Below, piece after piece: positions 24,732 through 39,600 of a stretch of 64,000 nt of DNA. The translations under genes and the position numbers were made by a program. Source of the stretch: Paraphysoderma sedebokerense (Eukaryota; Blastocladiomycota; Physodermatomycetes; Physodermatales; Physodermataceae); the NCBI GenBank assembly GCA_025602915.1, contig JAHLJZ010000007.1:248001-312000 (forward strand). Reading direction: 5' to 3'. Below the pieces are notes generated by a model that was given only the letters and a program-made list of their open reading frames with translations, searched no databases and was not told where the DNA came from. Every line of letters begins with the position of its first letter. Position 1 is the first letter of the stretch.

Positions 24732-27700
24732 CTAATAATCTTCTTCGGTAAAGAAGCTAGCAACGTCGTGTCCATTTCCGATGAAATCAAAAATTTCCTT
24801 AATTTGGTCAGGGTCAGATCTAAAATTCACGGATTGTAAATAATGCAGAAGGGACCAATTAAACGATCGTTAGCACCTTGAATCAAAATGAAAAGAAAAG
24901 ACCAGGGATCATACTTTTGAGCACTCTTACTTGAAGCTCCCCAGAGCAGCGGTCTCAGTTTATTTTGTATCTGATGATAACCTTCTTCCATATCTTCTTG
25001 ATACTCCACTTGATCACTTCCTATTAATCTTCTATTTAGTGTCAACCCAACGGAGCATAATCGTAAGAATGTCTTGAAAGCCGTTCGCAATATTTCCACT
25101 TGTTTAGGCGAATATTGTATATCCAGTGTTGCCAAACTATCTTCATTGAGGAAAGTGTTGGCAATCTCCATTGGACCAGAGTTGACTTGAGTACGAACGG
25201 ATCCTGAGAGAACCATTTGTAAGTTTTTGACGTTTGTGGGTTTAGCATCGATGACTTCTCGAAGTTTTGCGCAACGAGTTTGAATGGCTTCCAGGGAGAC
25301 TTCGAGAGGGGTAAGTTCGATCTATATTCAATGTAGAGAAACGAGCACGAAATCGAGTTGTTGTTGTCAGCAATGAGAGATGTGAGGTAGATCAATCCAA
25401 GAATACGAACATCATCAGACTGAACAACCAGTAAGCGCTTTTTTAAATAGGGAAACGGTTTCTCCACAGTTATTATGGTTTTACGTATATATTGATTCGC
25501 TACTGTTCCGTGCGCTTTGCCGGACTTCGTGTATGGTGTCTGTAATACAAATCGCTCTGTTTATTTTGGAGGCGGAAAGAAGGTTAGAGAAGTAGGTCAA
25601 TGTACGAAGATCAATACGCAGAAGTTATAGATGTATAATCGAATTCAAACAGCGTACTTAAATTTGTGTTTCGCTCAAAATATGTTACCCGTTGTAGAGA
25701 TTCTTGATCAGTAAAATAAGGTTCGACATGTGACACTTGAACATAGACCTATGAATTTGATTTTAGATAAGTCAAGCTGATTATGAAACAGTGTGTAGCA
25801 AAAGAACCGAAAGTAACCCTTTCAGAATCAAGCTTCGTTCGATCGACTTTTGTAGAGTCTTGAATGAGCTTGAAGTCTGCGCCAAATTTCTCTTGAAATA
25901 ATTTCTAAGTGAAGAAGTTAGAGCCCGAGAAAGATGGAAATTAACCAACGTCAACAGTAAACAACATACAGTTAACCTCTGGCAAATTTCCGGTAACTGG
26001 GTCACTGTTTTTTCCTTATACACAAACTCTTTTCCATCTAAATCATCGAATCTTTTACCGAAGAAACCGATACGATAATAAGTTCCTAGTATTCTCGATT
26101 TTTTCGCATCACATTTTATCAAATCGTCATAACAATCTTTGAGCACTCCATGCACGCGAGACAATTGCTCATAATTTCGTGAAAATTCGTACATAGGTAC
26201 AATAAGTTTGTAAACTTCGTTGACAGTCTCATAAAGGGCGGCCTAAACAGGAGATAAGTATGAAATAAATGGTTTATGCGACGTAAGAAAGATTAGCAAC
26301 CTTTCGAAGCAACCGAACTGCATTTTCAATTAGACTGATCAATCCCTTTTCTGAAAATGAAGGACTCATATACGTTCCTTCCTCGCTCTGCAACATCATA
26401 TGTGTCAGTACGGATTAAAACGAATACTTTCTGAACATCGCAAAGGACGGAGTAGAAGCGAACCGGCATCTTTTCATCATTCACTTGGCTCTCTTCCAAC
26501 AGATTTGGCGAGCAAGCCAAAAAGCTTTTTGAACCGGCGGGTCCCTTGTAGTCTTTATTCTTAAGTGAATTAAGGTACTCAGAAACAAGTGCCGCAGAAT
26601 GGAGAACAGCAAACGCCGCCTAAATTTGAATGTGTTAATTCATAAGCGACAGAGGAATTCTTGCAATAGAGATGGAACGTACTTCCGCCAGGTTTCCATC
26701 TTCGATATGAAGATTCGTCTACAGTAAGAAGAAAGATGATTAGCGAATCGGGTATTCCATGCGAATCTGTTTGCACAAACAACACACCAGAGTTTCTAAT
26801 GACGCCAAACGCAAATCAGGCGTGTTAATGTATCCACTGGCGATGCGATAATACGTATCTAAGAATAGCCAAATCAGTATTTGCCTTCATAAAAACCAGT
26901 AATGGTATACGAAATGCGCACCAGCCAAAGTTTCGGGATCATTTTTACTTAATCTACTAATTCGAACTTTCTCCTGAAGGATATCCATAAGCTTATCTGC
27001 GCATTGTTCAATCTAAAGAACAGAACACTCATTAAATATCGACGCCCTGATTAACTGATATCAAATTGAAGATGACCTTATTTTTAAACACCATGCTAAG
27101 GTTGTCCGCATCGTGTTTAGCATAATCTTTCAACGCCATCAAGCTTTTACCTAGCCACATATCATCAGTTATCTGTAGTTTCGATAGCGCAACGGTAAAC
27201 TGTATTCGGAATCGGGAGAACGTTGTTTTTGTGAACTTGAAATTTTCTCGGAAAAGTAGATAGACGAGACCAGATGCAAGTCGTCTTGCTAGAGGAAGTT
27301 TAGAATTGCACTGATGTAATAAAACTCGCGAAAGCTCAGAAAGGTAAATTGTGTTCTTTTTGAAAATATCTTGAGTACACTACAGAAGGAAGGTATGTTT
27401 TACAATGAATAGACTGAGGGATATCAATGTAGAAGCTGAAAGCTAGTAACGTACCTCGTATATGAAATTTCTGAAAATCCGGAAAAATCGAGATAGCACC
27501 ACTTCGCTTTGATATTGATCGATACCATGTATAACTAATCCAAACAATTTTTCCAAATTGTCTGCATCAACACTGGTTTTGATTAACTCCCAAGTGTCTA
27601 GAATAACCAACGCGGCTTCACTTGTTAGTAACCCCTCCTAGAAAATTTCGGTTCATTAGTATTTGGGGAAGGAATGGAGTCATGTCCAACAAATGATGGT

Positions 27701-30700
27701 TTACTTACGGCCTTAACATATCTGTCATAGTATTTTTGAACGTGTGCTGCTGCAGAGGAGTTCATTGATTTTGTTTCTGTAGAAGTCTGACTATGATACC
27801 GGGCTAGAAATGTAACCGTCAATATCCTTTTACTATCTGTCAATCAGCGAAGAGTAAGTAAAGTTACGCACCACCGCTCAACCGATTCTTCAATTGAGCT
27901 CGCGCATCACGTAAGCTTCCACCGACAGCGGTCTTATACATGTTTTCGATGTATCGCTGAAGATACAACACAGGTCAGTATACATGTTTACAGAATATAA
28001 TGATAATGCAGACTGAAGAGTCACCTTAGCATCATTAGAGGCCGACTTTTGTTGAATAGCTGACGCCAATCGTGCAATAATCTTCTCTCTACCCTCGTAC
28101 CCGAACAAATCTAATGCCAACTCCAACGTTTCAATGATCCTAATCGAATTATCTTTGCTCACCCATTTGAGTAAGAGCGATTTATCCATATACTTCAAAA
28201 CATAGAGAAAGCAAATGAAAATTGTTCGGGTTTCCATTACAACTATTGCAGATGTCTGTTGACGCTCCTTGATTTTTGGAAGAAGATTGCAAACCTAAGT
28301 GCAAGAATTGGAGTAAAGGTAATATAATTAATACATGCCCTCTCCGGAAAGATCGAAGAGCAAATAACCCAAAGATAGCAGTTGGTGAGAAATCGCTACT
28401 TACCGCCATTGCATACGGTAAATACATATTGGATATCCGCCTCTGACATTCTTCAGCTTGGTATCTGGGATCGAGTTCATGTTTTGCAAGTAAATCACGC
28501 AAAGCAGTTATGGCCTACAAATTGATATGTAAGCAAAAGATTTGCGCGGTCGTTCAAATATTTCAAAGTACCCTAAGCCGTAAACCTTCTTGCGAATCTG
28601 ACAATATTTGCGCTATTTCGTTAATTAAAAATATTATGAGGAAATGCCGTTTCTTAAATTGTTTTAACATCGCAGATAATCTCGCAAAGGGTTCGTTGAA
28701 GTAGGATGTTAAAGGAAGGTTGAGGGGAATGAAATGCTCGTAGCCGCAAATGATAGACAGAAAATCTATATTTCAATTTGGCAGGATTAAATATATGCGT
28801 AAGTATAACAGTAGGGGGAAAGTCGGTTGTCTTGAATAGCATGAGATGACGCACCAAATTTAAACTCTAGCAGAGTTCCAGAGTCCGACAGTCTGAATCT
28901 GGTAGCATGTTGCTCAATCTAGCTCCCAATTTTACAATAAAAGCGAATCAGAAAACCAATCAGCCCATGAAATGTTGCATGAACAGTGAGAAGCGTTGTA
29001 CCAGATCAACCACGAATGTCTTATTCATAAAATTGAACAAATCCAGTAAGAAATAAGCCAGAGCTTCATTTAACTCCTTTCCCAAATTGAGCCCTGTAGT
29101 GGACCTTCGATGGACTTTTCAATGGATTATAGATGGAAACCACTAATTTAATAACCATTTCTTTGTAAGATCGGTGATAAAAATTTACCTTCTTCGGAAA
29201 CTTCTGTCACCAATGTTTTGACGTCGTCAACGAATTCATCCTTGTACCATGAGTTCTTATCCAAATAATCTTGTTGTGACAACTTCTTCTGGGTATTTAA
29301 GGACTCGGCCAAGCTTTTGATAATGACATCAAAGAGGAACCAAATTTTTGAAAGTAACTCCTTGGGTGAACTCTATTGGAAAATGTAGGGCCGGTTCAGA
29401 AAGAGATCGTGCCGTTAATATTTTTTTTATGTAGGCAAGAAGATTGCGAAAAGGGCGGTGTTGAACAAACTAAGACTTTTAAAAATTTCCTTTACCGTTG
29501 ATTTAACGAATGTATTCATGCATTTTACGACTACTTCGTATGGACGTTTCGACCATTCATTTCGATTTTTGAAGTGATATCTTACGTAGGAAATCGCAAG
29601 CGACGGTCTTTTGGCTTTAAATGCTTCGTCATGTACTCTATGTTTCCAGAAAATGTCATCAATTGTCATCTCAATTTGAGGTCGAAGAATGAATCAAACT
29701 TACAGGTTAACTATTCTCAGCAATCCTTGAAATACTTTTGAGAGTTTGTCGGCATGAATATCGTTGCATATAATTCCAAATAACAAATCCATTATGCTGG
29801 GGAAAAATTTGATTAATTGGTCTACATCTGCATCAGGTAACTGTTGAGCAGCCTATTAATTATTTGCAGAGTTTCAATAGACAGAGAATTGATATTTAAC
29901 CCCAGGATACCGTTTAGCGAGAACATTCAAATCGCACGAATGAATGAGGATATAACGACATTAGAAGAAAGTTCAAAGATAGGTAGATAGAAACTGAAGT
30001 AACCTCAATTAATTCCTCTTTGTCATTTCCTCCAGATAAGCAAAGGAAGTTATGGATTTTTGGATCCTGAGAAATAACGCTAGACTGAAGCTTGATTCGC
30101 ACGGAAAAGATTTCTTTTTCTCCGTCAATGTACTAATTTATGATATCATATGTTGTGTAAGATAGGATAGAATTGAGATAACGTAAATATCTTAATATGA
30201 GTTCCGAACAGCTGATAGCGATTAGCAAAACATACAGTTAACTTTGGATGATCTGGACTTAAATATCCGCTGGGCAGAGTAGTAGAAACGGCAAGATTGT
30301 AGACACCATCGTTGATAAATTTTGATGATTTGGGATCCAATAATTTTAAGTAAGTATGTCCGATTTCAGTCTGGAATATTAAATGAACAGCAGTAAAAAG
30401 CGAAATTATTATGATGAATCCAGTGAGCCGCGGTAATGCAATAAGAACAGTTAAGTACAAACCTCGATAGCTGCATTCTTTACACTTTTGCAACTAATAT
30501 GGTAAAAACTAAATTTTAGATGATAATGTTGACTCAAGTCTAAAGGTAATGAAATTTTGATTTCATCGTCAAATCGAGGGCTCTATTTAGATGTGACCAA
30601 TTTCCAATCAAAGATCAATATTAGGGTTAACGTCAGCGAACGCTGAATGAAAGACAGACCTTATCATGATAAGAAACGGAAGTATTATATTCAGAAGTAT

Positions 30701-32963
30701 ACGCTGAGGTGTTAGAGCGACCATGGATTGCCTGTATCACCCAAAAAATATTGTTATTTTGAATAAGACAGAATCTAATATCATGCTCTGTGTGTGGCAG
30801 TCGAACATACCCAGAGACCAGCTCCTTCTCCGCTGTCATTCTTACACAACTGAACTTTACAACAGACATTTCTTGCTTTGTGACTAGCTTTCTTCAAATT
30901 AACAGACACAGGGTAGACGTAAAGTAGATGTTGATACTCGAGATGGGATTGATAAATGGGCGATGGAGGAAATTCGATGGTATCTTTAATTGGAGCGGGT
31001 TGATCGTCTTGTTTAACTTTCGATGCCACCGTCGTGTTTTGCTGCTGTGTGATAAAACGGGAACGTGACTTCCACGGAATCAATTGAGGGTTGACGATAT
31101 TATCAATGGCATTCAACTCTTCATAGGTAATATTCTGAATTCCAAGTGTGATTTCGCCTTGAATCGTCTTGTTGACTTTCTTGGTAAGAGTGTTGGTTTT
31201 AACTGATTTGATATAGCTGCATAGATCAGTATCCGAAAGGTGGTCCTCTTTTCGCGTGTAAATGGTACTGATCTTGACGGTGGACTCCGGGGTCTTTTCA
31301 AGACAAATGGGCGAGGAATCATCATTGTAGAGGGACAGAAAAGCAAATCCAAGCTAATCGATTTGAGTATAATTAGAATTCAGACTAAATATTACTATTC
31401 AAGAAAATTGGATGACTTACAGATTGTCGATATTTCCCGAGTCGTTTGCAGTTTTCTTGTACTGTCCCAGTGCTGATAGTACCTTTTCCATTGACATATT
31501 TGTCCATCAAATGACCGATATCTCCCTCTAATGTTTTACAGATTTTAATGACAAGCGCAATGTTTGGGTTAGGATGAGATATGTGAAACAAAGCAGTAGT
31601 TGATTTTGTTAGCGTATCGATGTCTGGATTGAATGGTTTTAGGAAAGAATGAAGATGCGGTGTATTGAGATCTACGTGGAAGTTTTCAGAGAGTCGGTGA
31701 CCAGTAGCAATATCGTAGAGAGCAAGCACAACGAAGAGAGGCTCAAATAAGCCGAGTTTGATTTGAAGGTCCTGTAAAGTTACTTTAAAGATTGTGGTTC
31801 TATTACAGGAGAGTACTGATAAGTAAAATCATCAATGTAGATTTAGAGTCATGACGAACGCATACTCGTAAGGTGCAAATGGGGTTGTGTGACTTCTCCA
31901 ATCCGGCACTATTCTCTCGCTTTCTTCATTCTCGATAAAGAGATCGAATATTCTAGGACGGGCAATGGTGTCCGCTGTTGACAACTTCCCCTTGTACTTC
32001 AAAAACTCCACGTCAATTCCGTCTTTGTCTGCAGAATCATATTTTGGCACTTGAGGGGGACTCGATGCTTTTTCATCTGCTGCAAAGATCGATGGCCGTG
32101 ATTGCTTCGCTGGAGGTTTAATAAGAGAACTTGGTAATTCGGACGGGTACTCTGCAATCTAGTACTTAGCAACTTGACGATTCAGTGGAGAAGAAACAGT
32201 TCAACTATACCAGGGTCCTCCTTATCTACTTCGTACACTTGGGGAGCAATACTGTCAATATTTTGTCCCTCTTGAAGGTGGTTATACCCTTGATACTGCT
32301 CGCTGCTTTTCGCATAAGTAACCCAATCTCCAGTGAAAAACTCGAACATTCCCTTCACGTAGGGTTTGGGAGCATTCTCCTTCTAAGTATTCGAATGATG
32401 TGAGGAAATTCGAATGAGAGTGTTTTGAAAACGATGAAACTTACTGGTATGGGCTGAGAGAGTCTACATTCTCTAGGAACTGTTTGTCGTGTGATATCGT
32501 CATTCCCAATGGTTACCAGTGCTTGCTGTGGGTCGGATTTAATCTCTGTTCCAGCCACAGCGACAAGATTTTCGAAATCGTATATTTCAGAGCAAAGCTA
32601 GGGGCAAAGAAGTCAAAAGCAAAGATAATTATTAAGAAGGCTTAATGGAAGTTGAGCTAAAATATTTATGTTACCTCTCCGGAGCCCAACGAATCTTTGG
32701 CGAGTTCCTCTTCTATAATCGAATTGAAACCCTATGGCAGAACGCGCATAAATTGGTAAAATAACACAATGTTAGCAGAGGCCGCATTAAACGCTCATAT
32801 TGGTACATACTCCTGGCATTCTTTCGGGGGCAAAAGACTGTATTGAGTTCGCAACAGAGGTGTGACGGCTTATGGATTTAGGTAGGTCGATAACTGGAGC
32901 CAAGGACAGGGAAGAAGTCGTTGTGCTCCCTGCGATACCTGGGGAATTGATAATCGAGGGCAT
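24732..32963 (-). CDS. DOCK-family Rho/Rac/Cdc42 exchange factor, DOCK-C/D (zizimin-like)
   Basis: Guanine nucleotide exchange factor of the dedicator-of-cytokinesis family, which activates Rac or Cdc42 at membranes. The start ATG at 32961-32963 (MPSIINSPGIAG) is the first in its frame. The stop is at 24732-24734 after DVASFFTEEDY. Well over twenty short introns break the 8.2 kb, and I did not fix every boundary. DHR-1 (lipid-binding C2-like) lies around 30150-31000: EYQHLLYVYPVSVNLKKA, ARNVCCKVQL and LKFSFYHISCK. DHR-2 (catalytic) covers about 24830-27000: GNLAEAAFAVLHSAALVSEY, LIVPMYEFSRNYEQLSRVH, GTYYRIGFFGKRFDDLDGKE, and GSVRTQVNSGPMEIANTFL followed by LIGSDQVEYQEDMEEGYHQI. The last two resemble DOCK6-11 rather than DOCK1-4. 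The N-terminus has no SH3 domain, which agrees. The gene is divergent from ATM. Confidence 0.9.
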
Positions 32964-33645
32964 TATGGCAAAGCTGAGTTCATAAGATGAGGAAGAAACG
33001 GACGTCGTGCATTGAATAATTGCAATATGATTCAGCCGAAAAGAGCTATGTAGTCGCAGCTTGCAGTATTGAAGTGGACGGAGCAGTCTCCCAAAGCGCC
33101 AGGGACATGGGGAACATCCAAAGTCGGAGCGACCCAATCAAGTCTACTCATGGATAAGTTTATAACTATGACTGTTTTTAACTGCATTAGTTATAGAAAT
33201 CATTATTGTCTAAGCTTGGATAATATGTGTATATTTAATGACTTTTATTTCGCGAGCGGCCTGCATAGAGGCTACGTCATATAATGGAAGATCACTGAGA
33301 AAGAAATTGCTAGAATTCAATTTCTTAACTGTGTAAAACATTGAGTAGACTTACTCAATCACATACAATGATTGTATCATGTATCATGTAAACGAGTGCG
33401 GCAACATCGGTGGTCGCCCTTGACAAGTATTCGTTCCCTTTCGCTCGCGCCGAATCCGTTCCTCGTTCCTTCATCCTTGTCAGTGAAAAGGGAATTTGCT
33501 TCTCTGGTTCGTTGCCGTGCCGTCAGTGACCGCTCAACATCTCTCCCTCTGGATAAAGAATCCCCAGCAAGTTCCCCATCCAAATAACGGTTTCGACTTC
33601 GGCTGTCCCTTGGTGGGCCACAGTTCTCTTTTGGAGCCGCAATTC
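32964..33645. other. Divergent promoter region between DOCK and ATM genes
   Basis: 682 bp between two opposite starts. The frame of the ATM exon is open upstream of its ATG to 33496, but offers only a TTG there, so this is taken as leader. Overlapping open frames at 33372-33587 on both strands are shadows. No clear TATA box was noted. Confidence 0.5.
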
Positions 33646-36600
33646 ATGACCACACACGAGTTTAGAAATATTCTGTCGGCTTTATCTTCGGATAAGCAAA
33701 AAGATAGGTCCGATGCACTTGACAAGCTCAAATCCCATGGGATTCCCTCCCTCATCGGGCAGGAATACGAAGAGAATTTGAGGGCCTTGGTTTTGACCTT
33801 GGCCGCCGCAATGGAAAAAGAAAAATCTGATTATATCAGTAAGCTAAAAAAGTCAAACGCTACCGCAACTGTACAGGATAGAGCAGCTCAACGGTTGACA
33901 CGATTTGCGAATGAGTTGAATAATATCATCCAGTCGTACGCAAACTTTCTGGTCGATTGCACCCAGGACATCGTTGCCCATGTGCTTGCCCTCCTTCCTT
34001 ACCATAAGAGGTTACTCAAACCTATCGCATCTCCTTATACTCGTATTCTATCAAAGATTTTTGTAACCCCTTGTACTCGATATTCGTTGATGAAACATGC
34101 CGACATTGTCGATCAAACCTTGCAATTGTGCATTCACGCTCTAAAGTTGACAGAAAATGTGGTGTCAGTTACCGCTGTTGAAGTAGAGCTCGCCCGTGTA
34201 CTATCAAAGGTGGTAGTCTGCCTTCCGCAATCTCCGAAGAACTATTACTCTCGACTGCATGGCATTTTTTGTGATTTCTTCCAAAGTCATTCTGACGAAT
34301 CTAGTTGTCATTTGCCTTTGCTTTCGTGCTTAAACTTCTATATACTAGATCTGACTCGTAATGCAGCAGACTGTGGATATCAACTTGTGGCTGACTTGTT
34401 TGCGTCTGTCTTAAAATTGTGGAATACCAAAAATCATTTGCTCAAGACAGAGGTGGTTTCCTTTTTAAGATTAGCGATCTTCATTGTATTTGGAGATGAC
34501 TTGAATTCGGATGTTCGTAATAATCGGTTGAATCGGTTCTTAGAGGAGATAGAAATTCTGTATAATCTGTTATGGGAAGAACTGAGGTCGACCTCAAAAT
34601 CAAATCTATGGATCCCTATATTGTCGACATCCATTCGAATTCAGTATTTTGCATCAATGAACTATCAATACCCTCAGAGGGAGCTATGCCAGTTGCAGCA
34701 ATCGTTGATATTTCAGTTTATCAATGATGGCGCCTTAGAAAAATACATGTTCAGTTGGAAGATGTTGGACCTCTTCTGTGAGGTTACCGACTGTCTGTGG
34801 CACTTACAGAATAATGAGAGAGCAGATAACGTTGACGCCAACGAATACCGTAACGGCGAAGTTATTGGGACTAAAAGAATAAAAAAGGTGAAACGAACTG
34901 ATATTTTGGATGATATCTCCTCGGTTTGTCTACCTTCGTTGCTTCCTTCGTCGACTGTCAATTTGAAGCTAACACATATGATCCACCTATTTCAGTTACT
35001 AAAATCCAATCCGACGAAAGAAGCAATTCCTGCAATCTTAAACGTTCTCCAGTCAATGTGTCTCATGCTCCTTAAACCCTGTTCATTTATCACCCCGGCT
35101 AGTCAGATTGAACTTTCGTTCATCATATCCGAACTCATGAAGGGTGACCATGTCGATATTCAAAATTGGAGCATGATTACCTTGGCATGTTCCCTGTATT
35201 CAATCAAATGTAACGATCAGTTCACACTTCAAACGTCAACGACAGAATTGTTCGCAAGCCCACAATCTCAGTCATTAAGGGAATTATGTACAAAAGTATG
35301 GGATATTGCTTTGCGCAAAATCGGTATTCCTGCGGTGTCCTCTTGCGCATTCCTCCTTCTTCGCTGTATAATTCGTCATCCATTGATGACTGATTCGCCA
35401 GAGGAATGCATGCAGCTGATGTCGGCGGTCCCCCCTCTGTCGAAACTAATGGATCCGAAGGAATACCTGATATCACTCAGTTTAGTTATGTTTGTCGAGT
35501 CTGTGTTGCGAAAGGGCGATATAGGTATGTTCAACTTGCTCATTAAGGATGTGGTTAGAGTGAACAATCGAATTTATTGTTTATTAAAGGAAACTTGGAG
35601 TCACCGAAAATTATCGAAGATGCAATGTTCCAACTTGTTGTGACTCTTCTAAGTGATGATCAAAATAACTTAATCAACTTCAATTCGTCAGATTTGGAAC
35701 TGGTACTAGTGTGTATGGGATTGTTGATTGGTATCAGGGTGAATTTACGTGGTGCTCGACAAGCCTTGCCTGTTGAAGACGAGGTTATTCATGAACTAAG
35801 ATTTGTGCAATTCAAATTCGTCAGCGGGACGTTGGACACCGGAACGTTTCCTACGGCTATAGCTTCAACAGATGCGGAAAATTATACGGAAACCCCTTCT
35901 AACTCAATCTTCGCCTCGTCATTGCAGTCCAGCATACCTTCGGAAATGCTTAAAGCCATTCTTACGAGATGCACCAATGTTCTCTCAATCAGCTCGGATC
36001 CTACTTCTTCAAAAAAAACGTCCGCGCCGAATACTTCAAGAACATCAAAACTCATCCAGACTCTTGTCACCTCACTTTACACCATATCATGCCTACTTCG
36101 ATCTAAATCTATCTCAATTCAATATGTTAATGAGTCACCAATTGTACCATTATTATTTGAAATTACTAAAGTGGTCATTGCAGAACTAGATGCCTTGATC
36201 AAATTTCCGGATACGTTGCTAAAGTTATTGGAGGGATTGCAATTGCTGTTTCCTCTCTCTTCGTGTTTCAAACGCCAAAGAACGAAGCAAACACATCTGC
36301 TGCCATATTTTCCAACGCAATTAGTACAAGTGTTACACCAGCACGGTGTATCATATTTGAATCCCTTGGAACTCTGGGTTGATAGTGATAGTTCATGCAG
36401 GACAGGCGCAAGATGGCGAGACGAGGGTAATGTGATAGCAGAAGTTTACACAACAGAGCTAGCTAAACTGATGTGCCAAATTTCTGATTGGTATACGAAT
36501 CTCGATGGCGAAGTCCACGATCATTCAAGGCAATCTAAGCCATTAATGGAGGATGATGATGAATACGACGAATTTGCCATTGTAGCATCAACTCAAAAAA

Positions 36601-39600
36601 TCACAATTGGGAATCGATCGCTATTCACTGAATTCTATTACGGTCATGATTATACAACCTTAAGTACAACTCGGATATCCATTTTAAATGTCATCGTACC
36701 ATCCTTGCTTTCCTTCATCTCTAATATAACGCAATCGCCATTGTACGCTTCGGCTGACGACGGTATAATCTCTGCGGAAGACGTGTCCTTGTTAATTTCT
36801 CATTTAATTGAACTCTCCCTGTCAAAGCTTTCCCAAAATATGAATTTGGTTTCACAATTTCTTTTGGATTTTGTTGATATCGAATCAGTTTCATCTGACT
36901 CGTTGGTCATTCCTTATCTGAGTAGTGATGATCTAATAGGCATACTGCAGCATTTTGCAGATGTCTTGGAAAATCCATCAGTGGCTGATATCCCTTGGAT
37001 CTGGGTTTCGTTAATTCGCTGTTTCGCCGCCGTCCTGCCGAATATGATCAGAAATGTAAATTCATCAGAGCCGTCGTCAAGTAAAGTACGAAAGCAATTA
37101 CGTAAAATATATAGGCATTTGAAGACGGGTTACTTAGAGAATGAAATGCCGCCGTTTGTGCGATTGGAGTTTGCTGAATTTATAATTCACTATCTCCGTT
37201 GGGATCCTGCTCAATCAATTCTATCTTCTTCATCGGATTCGTCCCAGCCGAAAGAAAAGAGTAACCGAAGTCACTCGCCCACAGCCATTATGATGGCTTT
37301 GATTCACGATCCAGATGTTAATGTTCGACTTGCAATGGTGAAAATAATCTCTGCATTTTTCTCAATGTTAACGAATCCTGAAGATCAGATAGAGCTGTAT
37401 AACGATATTAGAAATCAACTTCAAAATTCTCAAATTAATCAGACGTCGGAATCGTCATCATCTCCGAACGGGTCCTCCCTAAAACCATGTGACACACTTG
37501 AACATGCAATGACAAATCTAATGATTTTATGTGAAATACTTGTTTGTAGCGAAGTAAACCGTAGTAACGCCTTGATTGATATAGTCTCCTTCGGACACCA
37601 GTCTCCGGACAAATACGTCATACGTAACATGATTCAAGATAGCGCACGGAGAATTGGATACGAATCCGCTTCAAAACTCCTCTCCCAGTATTTTCCAGAT
37701 ATACTATCCGCTTGGGTAAAGTGCCACGATGAACCATTCCATGAAACCGCCTTTCCCGTTGGTTTATTTGATTGTGATTCGATGTCCGAACTGATTGCAA
37801 GGTTTGGTGGCGAAATCATCACTGCTTTCCTACCAATTGGTAAATCGACGCAGCTTAGGGCTTTTCTACAGTCCAATGCTCAAGACATTTCTTCCATATG
37901 TAAAAAGCACTTCCCTCAGATTATGTCATTTTCTTTACCGTACTATTTCGGTACTAATCAAGAACGGAAGGTTGCAGAGTCAATCGATCAATTTGTTCAG
38001 TCCTTCCTTGATAAAAGAACAGTCAACGAGGAGTGGAACCGGCATTGGGAAGAAATAACGAGACGAGTTATACGATTATTTTTTGAACCGAGCGTTGATT
38101 ATGAGTTGCTACAAGCACAGGAACAGGTTAATAAGTCTGAGTTGGAAAAGGTCGATGCGAACTTAAGAAGAATGCTTCAGGCTAATTATTCAAATCACAA
38201 AATTTACGAAACCATGAAAACTTCATTCTCTGCATCGACAGTCACTAGGTGCATTGCTTACATGAACAAAGCTTTTAACCCCGAATCAAGCGAAAACTGC
38301 CGATTGTTCTCGTATTTTACTCCTTCTCGCTGCCAACCTGTTATCCAGGATATTCACGAAGACCTGGATCTCGCAAAATCGAAGAATGAAAAGTATCGTT
38401 TACTATCAATTTACCGATTTGTTGTGTCCTGTATGCCTGTCGAATCCATATTACATCCTTTTATCTTTCAGTATATGATTCAAACACTGATAAAACTCAT
38501 TGTGTCGGATGAAAGGATTGGTGTGGAATGTTGTGGGATATTAAGTTATTTATGCAGCATTGGAATGGCAGATGTTGATGAGTTTATACGGCATATTCCC
38601 TTGACAGTTTCACTAATTACGGAGCAGCTAATGACATTGGTGCAACTGAACGGTGACAATGAAACAGAGGCAAGACTTAACGCGGATCAACGACAAAAGA
38701 GCTATGGTCTTGCACAAGAGAAGTTGATGGAGACATTCCAAAGAATAGTTGATTTTTGCGCATCTTCGGATTCAATAATTGTAGTAAATGCCGCAAATCA
38801 AATCCCGCCGTTTCCAGATCACCCAATATTTGACCATGCCAGGTCCATTTTATCGTCAATCCAAGCCAGAAACAAGAAAAACGATTCAATTAACAGGCTG
38901 TTGCCTTTTTTCGACTCCAAAAGTACAACAGCTAAGCTGGCATCAATTCGACATCTCCGTGATGAAATCAAGCGGTCCAAACTTCTTCAAGCTCCTTCTT
39001 CGCATGATGCCATACGTCAGGTCATCTGTAAACTTATTATCTCATGTCCTTCTCAGACTGAAGTCTCCAAAGTCGATGAATCAGAGGAATGTTTTCTACA
39101 AATATGTCGAACCTTGGGTGAAATTTCGTCTTTCGTGGATCTTTCGTCAGTTAGATTAAGACTGGATAATCAAGTTACAGGAATGAAGAATGGAAAATCT
39201 CTAGAAGACATAGCTGATGCAATCGTGAGAGGAAAAGTTACAATACTACTCCATTTGAGTAATTGTGCGATGGATCCGGACGTGCATATTGCTCGAAGGG
39301 CTGTTAAGACGTTGAGAGCTGTACTACAAACTCAATCAGGACTTGATGCTTACTCCCATTTGGACCATGTAAAATCTCGTCAGCTGGAATTGTTTAAGGC
39401 AACAGCAAAATTTCGACTTTCGCGTCCTAAAGCCGACATTTCTGATATTGCAATATGGATGCCCGGATCGGGAACTCACGATGAGTGGATTAAATCGTTG
39501 ACGTTGCCCCTAATTGCTTCAGTCTCGGATGACTTCCTGAAACAGTTGGGTCATATGGTGGGAATGAAGCCAAGATTTGGTGAACTCATATTGCCTTATT

